From DATKWS01 sp035529435 (lineage in GTDB: Bacteria > Krumholzibacteriota > Krumholzibacteriia > Krumholzibacteriales > Krumholzibacteriaceae), in assembly GCA_035529435.1 (NCBI GenBank), contig DATKWS010000249.1, positions 1-11,876 on the forward strand: a stretch of 11,876 bases of DNA. Reading direction: 5' to 3'. The number at the start of each line of letters is the position of its first letter. Within the stretch, counting starts at the first letter, position 1. Positions 1 through 6,069 of this stretch are shown here, piece by piece. The translations under genes and the position numbers were made by a program. The notes below the pieces were generated by a model. The model saw only the letters and a list, made by a program, of their open reading frames with translations. It was not told the DNA's origin and made no database searches.

Positions 1-1012
1 GGCGGTCGACCGGTATTACCGAGACCATCCCCCAGCCACCCATAGAGAAAATCTCGTTCATCATCGGATTGACGCTCTGGAGAATGCCGCCGAAGTAGGT
101 GCCGAGGTTCTGACCGACGAAGAACTCGCCCGAGACGGAGACGCGCGTGTTGACGACGAACATGAGATCCGTGTTGAACGACCAGGACTCGGTTTCGGTG
201 GAATCCTCCACGCCCCACTTCTCGATACCGTAGTGCCCGGAAACGCCAACCGCGGCCGAGCCGCTCTTGCCGAACTTCATGTCGAGCCCGAGCCTCCCCT
301 GGACCGTCGGAAGGGGCGCATCCATCCCATCGTCGATCTTGTCACCGTCGAGATCCGATCCGATCGTGCGTGTGGCGGCGACGGCCGCCTTCAGCTTCGC
401 ATTCCCGCCGAGATCCGCCCACGTCGACACGCGGATCTGGGGGCGGCGGTAGCCGATGTTCCCCTGCGCCCAGCAGACCGTGTAGTTGACCGTCCGCGGG
501 ACGAGCGGAGAGATCACATCGCTCGTCTGCCCGGCGAGGATCGACCAGCGTCCCTTTGTCACCTCGAGGAAGGCGTGCCGCATCATCGAGGTCGCCTTGT
601 TCTCCATTGCGTTCAGCCCGCTCGGCTCGGCGCCGAGACCGTAGAAGTCGTACTCGAGCTTGGCCTTGGTGCAATAACCGTTCTCGCACCACGAGAAGTC
701 GAGGCCGAGCCTCATCTCGCGGGCCGTGATGTGCATCGCGTCGTCGTCCTTGCTACCGCCGTACGGCACCCATATCGCGAAGTTGCCCGGATATGTCCGG
801 TTCGCATCGTAGGCCGCGTCCCCCTTGAAGTAGCCGCTGAAGCCGAACGCGTACGAGGGAGATTTCTCCTTGCAGCAGGCCTTCTCATCCTTCGCGCATT
901 TCTTTTCCGCCTCACCGGCGGCCGACAGACCGGCGGGCCGCTCCGCGAGGGCGGGCACGATCCACAGCGCGCAGAGCATCACGGCGAGCATTACGATCGA
1001 CAGGTGTTTCAT
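1..1012 (-). CDS. DcaP-like outer-membrane porin, 3' end beyond left edge
   Basis: The first 337 residues are present and the frame is still open at the left edge. The start ATG is at 1012, preceded by AGGAGG. Residues 1-23 are a signal peptide with probable cleavage after ALA. The rest reads as alternating amphipathic strands rich in Gly and aromatics, as in a beta-barrel. The segment GQTSDVISPL (161-170), then GNIGYRRPQIR (184-194), recalls the 'GQT...P...RxPQIR' region of DcaP-type trimeric porins. That assignment is from memory of the family. The expected role is diffusion of small solutes across the outer membrane; the substrate is unknown. An odd feature is a lysine-rich cluster with Cys39, Cys46 and Cys47 just after the signal peptide, plus Cys109, Cys114 and Cys180, which is unusual for a porin. 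It is the most downstream gene of the leftward block but has its own promoter-like site. Confidence 0.75.
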   Translation of the reverse strand, partial: MKHLSIVMLAVMLCALWIVPALAERPAGLSAAGEAEKKCAKDEKACCKEKSPSYAFGFSGYFKGDAAYDANRTYPGNFAIWVPYGGSKDDDAMHITAREMRLGLDFSWCENGYCTKAKLEYDFYGLGAEPSGLNAMENKATSMMRHAFLEVTKGRWSILAGQTSDVISPLVPRTVNYTVCWAQGNIGYRRPQIRVSTWADLGGNAKLKAAVAATRTIGSDLDGDKIDDGMDAPLPTVQGRLGLDMKFGKSGSAAVGVSGHYGIEKWGVEDSTETESWSFNTDLMFVVNTRVSVSGEFFVGQNLGTYFGGILQSVNPMMNEIFSMGGWGMVSVIPVDR

Positions 1013-1032
1013 CTGTTCCTCCTTTTCATGTT

Positions 1033-1047
1033 CCCGGCAGTGCCGGG
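1033..1047 (-). repeat. Perfect inverted repeat in porin 5' leader
   Basis: Arms CCCGGCA and TGCCGGG are separated by one base, lying between the candidate promoter and the porin Shine-Dalgarno site (about 20 bases from the ATG). It could be a repressor operator or an mRNA hairpin affecting stability or initiation. There is no T-run, so it is not a terminator. Confidence 0.4.
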
Positions 1048-1066
1048 CACGGTGCAAACGATATCC

Positions 1067-1095
1067 TGTTTAATCGAGATGGGCGGTATTGTCAA
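1067..1095 (-). promoter_or_regulatory. Candidate sigma70 promoter of the porin gene
   Basis: On the minus strand a perfect -35 TTGACA (1095-1090) is followed after 17 nt by TAAACA (1072-1067), a 3/6 match to TATAAT. It lies directly downstream of the membrane-protein stop and about 55 bases upstream of the porin ATG. The porin could therefore be transcribed separately from nadA and the membrane protein gene. Confidence 0.45.
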
Positions 1096-1107
1096 ATGAA
1101 AACCGGG

Positions 1108-2631
1108 TCACCTGTTACGTTCGAAGAGAAACCATCTGTCGGCGGAGCGCATGAGCGTGAAGTCAGCGAAGTGTTCCACCTTTTGCGTCGGAAATTCACC
1201 CCTGATGAGTATGTAGTCCATGGCGCGATACCGGCCGTCGTAGATTTTCATCCGGCCCGCCCATTCCAGGTACTTGGGCAGCGCGTCGAAGCCGACCGCC
1301 CTTCTCACGCTGCCGAAGCGGTAATCGATGAGACTCGTCGTGGCGATCCCCTGCCGCCAGATGATGTAGTACGCCGGGAAATGTATGTACACAGGCACGC
1401 CCCGGTACGTGAATTTGCTTATCAGGCCGGCCAGTGTCCGCCCTCCGCCGGCGGGGGGGAAAAATTCCGGCGTGAAGGTGCGGTTTCGTTCGTTGAAATC
1501 GTGGAGGTAGTCGGTCCAGAGGGCGAGATGGATCGCGCAGACGATGCAGATGCCGATGATGACCGGGCGCCGGATCTTTTCACGGAGGAGGCATCCGCCG
1601 AGGAGGATCGAGGAGAGAAGGAGGATCGGTGAGAAACGCTGGTATAGTATGGCCTGGTGGGGGAGATCGCGCGGGAGCACGATAATGCAGGCGAGCGATA
1701 CGGCGAAGAGGATCATCGCCGGGCGAATCCCCTTGATCCGTTTCCGGTGCCGGTCCTTCCTGCGCAGGATCGCGGCGGCGAGGACCGGGACGATGATGCA
1801 GAGAGTGAAGAAGAGGCCGGCGGCGACGCCTCTTGTCCCCAGGAACAGTGAGCTGTTGTCCTGATAAAAAATGGTGAGACGGTCGGCGAACGCCGCAAGG
1901 TATGCCTGGTCGTAGTATTCCTCGAGATAGTCCGCTATCCCCTGCCCGCGGTACGCGGCGCCCTCCGCATTCCACCAGAAGATGAGGAGAACGGCGGCCG
2001 GCGCGATTGCGGCGCATCTCTCCATGATCCTGATGGGTGTTTTCCCGGAGAGGAGGCAGTAGACGATGAAGATCAGCAGGCAGAAGAGCGCCGCAAGCGC
2101 GTGTACGAAGAATAGCAGGACCAGCAGCCCCGCCGCGGCGCCTCCCGTTTTCCACCGCCCCCGCTCGATGAAATCGATGCAGAGATACAGAAAGAACAGG
2201 ATGAACGGAATGGCGAAGCTGAATCCCAAAAAGCCCCACGTGACGTTGTAGTTGTACAGCAGGAGAAACGAGAGGAGGGACAACCACCGGTTGCCGCCCA
2301 GCTTTCTGATCAGGAGCAACACGGATACGGGAAGGAGAATCACGGAGAGGCAGAGAAAGATGCGGTTCGCGAGCTCCACCGAGCCGAATACGGGAAGGCT
2401 GCAGAACAGCAGGTGGAAAACGTTCGGTTTCGGGAACAGGTCCAGGGAGTAGTATGTCGAGAACATGTTCGATGAGTCCCCGTAGTACCGGTTGATCGTG
2501 GCCGCGGCGAGGTGGTTCGGCAAATCGATGAACGGGTAGAGCCGCGAAACGGCCATGAGAATCACGTGGAGGCAGATGAGCGTGACGAAGACGACGATGA
2601 ATGGCTGTGTGTCCCAACGCTTCGATTGCAT
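1108..2631 (-). CDS. Polytopic membrane protein, probable GT-C-fold glycosyltransferase
   Basis: 507 residues with about ten or more hydrophobic spans separated by short charged loops; the first is residues 11-31. The first loop carries D36-L37-P38-N39-H40, the position where GT-C enzymes (ArnT/PMT-like, using lipid-linked sugar donors) carry an acidic catalytic residue. The last 100 or so residues (from about NERNRTFTPEFF) are soluble-looking and end in a WFLFERNR tail, consistent with a periplasmic C-terminal domain. I infer a sugar transfer role at the membrane. The exact family is not recognised and a donor or acceptor cannot be named. The ATG at 2631 has only a weak GGGGAA site upstream. 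The gene follows nadA by 59 bases on the same strand and may be cotranscribed, though the products share no obvious pathway. Confidence 0.7.
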   Translation of the reverse strand: MQSKRWDTQPFIVVFVTLICLHVILMAVSRLYPFIDLPNHLAAATINRYYGDSSNMFSTYYSLDLFPKPNVFHLLFCSLPVFGSVELANRIFLCLSVILLPVSVLLLIRKLGGNRWLSLLSFLLLYNYNVTWGFLGFSFAIPFILFFLYLCIDFIERGRWKTGGAAAGLLVLLFFVHALAALFCLLIFIVYCLLSGKTPIRIMERCAAIAPAAVLLIFWWNAEGAAYRGQGIADYLEEYYDQAYLAAFADRLTIFYQDNSSLFLGTRGVAAGLFFTLCIIVPVLAAAILRRKDRHRKRIKGIRPAMILFAVSLACIIVLPRDLPHQAILYQRFSPILLLSSILLGGCLLREKIRRPVIIGICIVCAIHLALWTDYLHDFNERNRTFTPEFFPPAGGGRTLAGLISKFTYRGVPVYIHFPAYYIIWRQGIATTSLIDYRFGSVRRAVGFDALPKYLEWAGRMKIYDGRYRAMDYILIRGEFPTQKVEHFADFTLMRSADRWFLFERNR

Positions 2632-2661
2632 TGGCGTCGAGTTCCCCTACGGTGAATATTC

Positions 2662-2679
2662 CCGGCGGCGTGCCGCCGG
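2662..2679 (-). repeat. GC-only hairpin between nadA and the membrane protein gene
   Basis: Arms CCGGCGGC and GCCGCCGG surround a two-base centre, so the RNA would form a 7-bp stem with a 4-nt loop. It fills a third of the 59-base spacer. On the minus strand GGGAATATTC follows rather than a U-tract, so it is not a standard intrinsic terminator. It may slow polymerase, protect the nadA 3' end or lower expression of the downstream gene. Confidence 0.4.
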
Positions 2680-2690
2680 CGCGTTCCGGG

Positions 2691-3602
2691 TCATCCGATC
2701 TCGATCATCCGTTGTATCGCCCCCCGGGCGCGTGCCGCCGTCGCGGCGGGGACGGTGATCACCGGCTCCAGCGTCTCCAGCGAGCGCAGGACCTTCTCGA
2801 GGGTGATCTTTTTCATGTTCCTGCAGAGCATCTCCGCGGCGGCCGGTATGAATTCCTTTTCGGGGTATTCCTTCTTCAAGCGGTGGATCATTCCCACCTC
2901 GGTTCCCACAATGAACGTGGTTGCCTCGCTCTCGCCGGCGAACCGGATCATGCCGCCCGTTCCGAGGACGACATCCGCCTCGGCGGCGATCGCGGGATTG
3001 ACCTCCGGGTGCACCATGACCACGGCGCCGGGGTGCGTCTTCTTCAATCCGCGGATCTGCTCGGCGAAGACACGCTGGTGCGAGGGACAGTACCCCTTCC
3101 AGAGGATCATATCCCGCCCCGTCTGCGCCGCGACCCACCCGCCGAGGAACCGGTCCGGCCCGAAGATGATCTCGCGGTCCTCAGGGATCGATTCGACCAC
3201 CTTGACCGCGTTGGCCGAGGTGCAGCAGATGTCGGTGAGGGCCTTCACCTCGGCGGTCGAATTCACGTACATGACGACGGCCGCACCGGGGTGTTCGCGT
3301 TTCAGGGCGGTGAGATCCCCGGCGGTTATCATGTCCGCCATGGGACAGCCGGCCGTCGGATCGGGTAGTATCACCGTCTTCTCCGGCGAGAGGATGGCGG
3401 CCGTCTCGGCCATGAAATGCACGCCGCAGAAGATGATGACACCGTTGGGGAGTTTCTGTGCGGTTCGGCTGAGGTCGAGCGAATCGCCGAGGAAATCGGC
3501 GATGTCCTGGATCTCGGGGGGCTGGTAGTTGTGTGCGAGTATGACGGCATCCCGCTCCCTCTTGAGCGCGTCAATCTTGTTGATTATATCGATTCGTGAC
3601 AT
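2691..3602 (-). CDS. nadA: Quinolinate synthase NadA
   Basis: Condenses iminoaspartate with dihydroxyacetone phosphate to quinolinate, the precursor of NAD, in the cytosol, using an oxygen-sensitive 4Fe-4S cluster. From ATG 3602 the protein has 303 residues, matching the short single-chain type of NadA. Visible landmarks are AHNYQ with His24 and Tyr26 in the active site, YVNSTAE (112-118), and the three cluster cysteines: Cys86 in AGCPMAD, Cys172 in GYCPSH and Cys260 in LCRNMKK. The GTG at 3632 would add ten residues but overlaps the upstream gene's end. I prefer the ATG because the conserved helix begins there, although its GGAG lies a long 15 bases upstream, directly after the preceding stop. 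The gene follows the Fe-S scaffold gene by 19 bases. No nadB or nadC is nearby. Confidence 0.96.
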   Translation of the reverse strand: MSRIDIINKIDALKRERDAVILAHNYQPPEIQDIADFLGDSLDLSRTAQKLPNGVIIFCGVHFMAETAAILSPEKTVILPDPTAGCPMADMITAGDLTALKREHPGAAVVMYVNSTAEVKALTDICCTSANAVKVVESIPEDREIIFGPDRFLGGWVAAQTGRDMILWKGYCPSHQRVFAEQIRGLKKTHPGAVVMVHPEVNPAIAAEADVVLGTGGMIRFAGESEATTFIVGTEVGMIHRLKKEYPEKEFIPAAAEMLCRNMKKITLEKVLRSLETLEPVITVPAATAARARGAIQRMIEIG

Positions 3603-3621
3603 ATCGCCCCGCCGTGTCTCC

Positions 3622-4209
3622 TTACTCCCCACGCTCCCGATCCATGGCCCGGCCGCAGTGGGGACAGTGCTCCAGGTGTTCCGATACCGGTTCGCCGCAG
3701 TGCGGGCACGGCGCCAGCGAGATCCGGCACTTCCGGCAGAAGGGGACCGCCCCCTCGATATCCTGATCGCAGTACGGGCAGGTAAGCTTCGCGCCGCCCC
3801 CGCCGGGTTCGCGGGGCGCCGGTGCGGGTGCTCCCGTCAGGCGCCGTTCGCGGTAGTTCTCGATCGCCCGGTGGAGGGCGTCGGCTCCGAGATTGGAGCA
3901 GTGCATCTTGTGTGCGGGGAGCCCGTCGAGCTCGCCCGCCACCATTTCGTTGGTGATCCTCATCGCCTCATCGAGCGTCTTCCCCTTCGCCATCTCGCTG
4001 GCCATGCTGGCGACGGCGATGGCGGCGCCGCATCCGAAAGTCCTGTACTTGACATCGCGTATACGGCCATCCCGTACCGAAATCGTGAAGGTCATCATGT
4101 CGCCGCAGACGGGATTACCCACCTCACCCACGCCGTCCGGCCGTGCGATCTCACCGACGTTTCGCGGGTGTAAGAAATGATCCATCACCTTGTCGCTGTA
4201 GAGGGCCAT
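3622..4209 (-). CDS. NifU/IscU-like Fe-S scaffold with C-terminal double zinc ribbon
   Basis: 195 residues from ATG 4209, preceded by AGAGGAA; an upstream TTG at 4239 lacks support. Residues 1-125 are an IscU/NifU N-terminal scaffold domain: the LYSDKVMDHFLHPRN start, Cys35 with Asp37 in NPVCGD, Cys60 in FGCGAA, and His103-Cys104 in MHCSNLG. All three cluster ligands and the Asp are present, so it should assemble 2Fe-2S or 4Fe-4S clusters from a cysteine desulfurase. A Gly/Pro/Ala linker (126-141) leads to a second module with four CxxC knuckles (144/147, 158/161, 168/171, 182/185), which reads as two zinc ribbons. This tail is not part of standard IscU or NifU. The gene lies directly upstream of nadA, whose product needs a 4Fe-4S cluster, suggesting a dedicated delivery role (inference). 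No nifS/iscS is in the window. Confidence 0.9.
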   Translation of the reverse strand: MALYSDKVMDHFLHPRNVGEIARPDGVGEVGNPVCGDMMTFTISVRDGRIRDVKYRTFGCGAAIAVASMASEMAKGKTLDEAMRITNEMVAGELDGLPAHKMHCSNLGADALHRAIENYRERRLTGAPAPAPREPGGGGAKLTCPYCDQDIEGAVPFCRKCRISLAPCPHCGEPVSEHLEHCPHCGRAMDRERGE

Positions 4210-4268
4210 ATCTATTCCTCTTATAAGGGGATAGCACAATAACAGGAATAATCCAGAGGATTATACCG

Positions 4269-4340
4269 AAAAATCAAATAAAAAGTGGGGGAATGATGCC
4301 GCGCCTGCGCGGGCACCCCCTTGTTTTTCTGAAAAGGGGG
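4269..4340 (-). promoter_or_regulatory. Candidate transcription attenuator in the scaffold-nadA leader
   Basis: Read leftward from the predicted start near 4355, the RNA contains CCCCCUU (4340-4334), then AAGGGGG (4322-4316), a GC-rich inner stem (4314-4298), CCCCC (4291-4287) and the U-rich run 4284-4269. The GGGGG segment can pair perfectly with the upstream arm (7 bp) or with the downstream CCCCC, which with the inner stem makes an intrinsic terminator. The two hairpins exclude each other, the logic of an attenuator or riboswitch platform. The plus strand also has TTGTTTTTCT after the hairpin, so a bidirectional terminator insulating the divergent genes is the alternative. No known riboswitch class is recognised. 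Confidence 0.45.
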
Positions 4341-4361
4341 AGGCGCAATCGGCGGAAATTC

Positions 4362-4390
4362 GTTATAATATACATGCAACGATAGTTCAA
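4362..4390 (-). promoter_or_regulatory. Candidate promoter of the scaffold-nadA operon
   Basis: On the minus strand TTGAAC (4390-4385, 4/6 of the -35 consensus) is followed after exactly 17 nt by TATAAC (4367-4362, 5/6 of -10). The predicted start is near 4355, giving a leader of about 145 nt before the scaffold ATG. A plus-strand TATAAT at 4364-4369 overlaps this -10 and could serve the divergent gene at 4420, but it has no -35 at the right distance. A further minus-strand TATAAT at 4265-4260 also lacks a -35. Confidence 0.5.
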
Positions 4391-4419
4391 TAATACGGAT
4401 GTAAGAGGGGGAACCGATC

Positions 4420-5706
4420 ATGCAATGTGCGGCTACCGGCGGGGTATCACGCAGGTGGCTCGTACCTCTCCGGGGATCCGTGCTCTTCATCGCGATGTGC
4501 GTGTTGATCTCGGGAGGCGTATGGGCCCAGAACGGCCAGAAGGAAAAGAGGGAGAGCGGAAAGTCGGACACGAAAAGGGAAGCGCGGGAGAACAGGGAAT
4601 CCAGCGGCAGCCGTGATACAAGCGCAAAGCAGAGCGCCGGTTCGCGCCTCACCGAGAAAGTGAAGGGCTCCGCCGGTGAGAGAAAGGGCGGCGGCGAAAA
4701 GAGCTCGGGTGATGCATCGCGTGCGTGGAAGGATAGTGGGGTGAGCGGCTCGAGCGGGCGGGCCGGTGATTCCCGCCGGGATACCGGTTCTCGGACGGTC
4801 GAGCGGGACAGAAGCGATACATCCACGCGGGAGCGCCTCGAGACAAGGGCGGATGACCGAACGAGCCGCGAGCGGAAGACGTCCATCTATGACCGCTACC
4901 GCCGTACGAGGCGCACCGATGACGGCAACAGGGATGAGGAGAAGCGAAAAAATAAGAAGGTCAATCCGGGATACAGAAAGAAGATCATCAAACCGGGAGA
5001 AAACAAGCGGATCAGGATCGATCCGCGCCCCGGGCGGTATGATCCTCCCCCCCCGCCCCATGTCGATATCGATATAGATATATGGGATCCGTGGGTGCCG
5101 CCCATGCCGCCGTATCCGTGGGTGCCGCCCCTGATCGGGGACTATTATCCCGATCGCGATTATGTGATCCACCTGCCGGCAGGCGTCATAGTACCCGAAG
5201 GGGTGGAATCGGCGTTTCTCGAGAAGATCGAATATCTCCGCTCGATCGACCGTGGAGACTCGTTTCTCGTGTGCCTCTATCAAACGATTGACCCGATTAC
5301 GAGCGAGGAGGTCAATTACCTTTTCGAACGGGGCGTAACGTTTTACCGATTCCTTACATCGTGCACCTCCATCATCGATGCCACCGTCGACGATATTGTC
5401 CTCCTCGTGATGGACCAGCCGAACTTCCGCTGGATCGGTGAGTACCAGGCGGAGTACAAGTACAGCCAAGAACCTCGGCCGAGCAACCGGCGGGGGGCGT
5501 ACGTGCACTCACTGGCCGGTGACAGCTTCGAGTTTCGCAACGCATTGAAGCATTTAGGGATAAAGGTTATCACGTATTACGAGGACACCGAGGATTTCTA
5601 CGTTATCGCCGACTGGGAGCAGTTTTACGAAATCGCCCGCTGCTGGTGGGTCGAGAAGGTGTACAAGGAGCCCGAGACGTTCTCGGAGATTACATTCGAC
5701 GAATAG
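4420..5706 (+). CDS. Secreted protein with two C-terminal subtilase-propeptide-like modules
   Basis: 428 residues; ATG 4420 is preceded by GAGGGGG. Residues 1-36 form a signal peptide, likely cut after VWA. Residues 37-205 are a disordered linker dominated by Arg, Lys, Ser, Asp, Glu and Gly. Residues 207-240 are Pro/Trp-rich with a DIDIDI run and two WVPP units. Two alpha/beta modules follow. About 281-348 (SFLVCLYQTI to FRWIGEYQAEYKYS) resembles the N-terminal part of some large bacterial subtilases, where a '(V/I)RWxGxYxPxYK' ending is common. About 358-416 resembles a second propeptide-like unit ending VEKVYKEPE. No Asp/His/Ser catalytic domain is present, so this is an orphan inhibitor- or chaperone-like protein rather than a protease (inference by pattern, no search run). 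It is transcribed alone, divergent from the nadA operon, and ends at a terminator. Confidence 0.72.
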   Translation: MQCAATGGVSRRWLVPLRGSVLFIAMCVLISGGVWAQNGQKEKRESGKSDTKREARENRESSGSRDTSAKQSAGSRLTEKVKGSAGERKGGGEKSSGDASRAWKDSGVSGSSGRAGDSRRDTGSRTVERDRSDTSTRERLETRADDRTSRERKTSIYDRYRRTRRTDDGNRDEEKRKNKKVNPGYRKKIIKPGENKRIRIDPRPGRYDPPPPPHVDIDIDIWDPWVPPMPPYPWVPPLIGDYYPDRDYVIHLPAGVIVPEGVESAFLEKIEYLRSIDRGDSFLVCLYQTIDPITSEEVNYLFERGVTFYRFLTSCTSIIDATVDDIVLLVMDQPNFRWIGEYQAEYKYSQEPRPSNRRGAYVHSLAGDSFEFRNALKHLGIKVITYYEDTEDFYVIADWEQFYEIARCWWVEKVYKEPETFSEITFDE

Positions 5707-5826
5707 GACGGGTGTCGGCGGCATTCGATTCGGGAGCGGATCGCGACCGGCACGCGTGCCGCCGGATCGATCGGCACGCGAACGGAACGAACGACGGCGT
5801 AAGGCATGGCGGCGCGCCGTTATCCC

Positions 5827-5854
5827 GTGCACCCCGCGGGGGGCGCACTTTTTT
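5827..5854 (+). terminator. Rho-independent terminator after the secreted propeptide-like gene
   Basis: GTGC and GCAC pair at the base, one A-C mismatch follows, then CCCC pairs with GGGG around a GCGG tetraloop, and TTTTTT (5849-5854) comes directly after. It lies about 120 bases beyond the stop at 5706. Confidence 0.7.
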
Positions 5855-5879
5855 ATGGAACTTGTCGCCTTTCACATTA

Positions 5880-5885
5880 TATAAT
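5880..5885 (+). promoter_or_regulatory. Candidate -10 element upstream of the selenoprotein gene
   Basis: A perfect TATAAT sits in the only AT-rich patch between the upstream terminator and the ATG at 6070. No good -35 is present at 16-18 nt: the hexamer there is GGAACT, and TTGTCG at 5862 is too close. An activator-dependent promoter is possible. If used, the leader would be about 180 nt. Confidence 0.3.
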
Positions 5886-5910
5886 AAACTGTTTGGCAAG
5901 GGTAACAACC

Positions 5911-5977
5911 GCTCGCTCCGCCCGGGGCGGATCGGTGAGGAGCAGCATCCCCGGGATCGGAGTCGAGCTTGTTTTTT
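5911..5977 (+). terminator. Terminator-like hairpin in the leader of the selenoprotein gene
   Basis: GCTCG and CTCC (5911-5919) pair with GGAG, a one-base T bulge and CGAGC (5959-5968). Inside, CCCGGGG (5921-5927) pairs with CCCCGGG (5949-5955). TTGTTTTTT (5969-5977) follows at once. The 5' side can alternatively form a small hairpin CCGCC-CGG-GGCGG (5918-5930) that would break the long stem. It lies downstream of the candidate -10 and upstream of the gene, so it may be an attenuator. A simple second terminator for the upstream gene is the alternative. Confidence 0.5.
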
Positions 5978-6069
5978 CACGGGCCCCCGACGCCGGGAGA
6001 TGGATCGAGACGGCCGGGTTGCCGCGAGATTGACGACAAGGCGCGATAACCGCGATTGGAGGGCGCCAA

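Larger units (their letters stand above)
5707..6069 (+). other. 363-base gene-free stretch with terminator, AT-rich promoter-like core and structured leader
   Basis: No credible coding sequence is seen here. A short frame running through it from inside the preceding gene has Arg-rich, shadow-like composition. In order it holds a 14-bp perfect palindrome CGGCACGCGTGCCG (5748-5761), an intrinsic terminator (5827-5854), the only AT-rich patch of the region with TATAAT (5880-5885), a second strong terminator-like hairpin (5911-5977), and GGAGG just before the next ATG. Confidence 0.6.

Noticed and set aside
233..1099. 288-residue plus-strand frame opposite the porin
   Set aside because: Repetitive Arg/Val/Glu-rich text with no motif; the minus-strand porin explains the region.
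1580..2617. 345-residue frame on the minus strand
   Set aside because: It lies inside the membrane-protein gene in another frame, and its composition is Arg/Pro/His-rich as expected for a shadow in GC-rich DNA.
4447..5508. 353-residue frame on the minus strand opposite the secreted protein gene
   Set aside because: It lacks domain-like sequence, while the plus-strand gene has a signal peptide, a Shine-Dalgarno site and a terminator.
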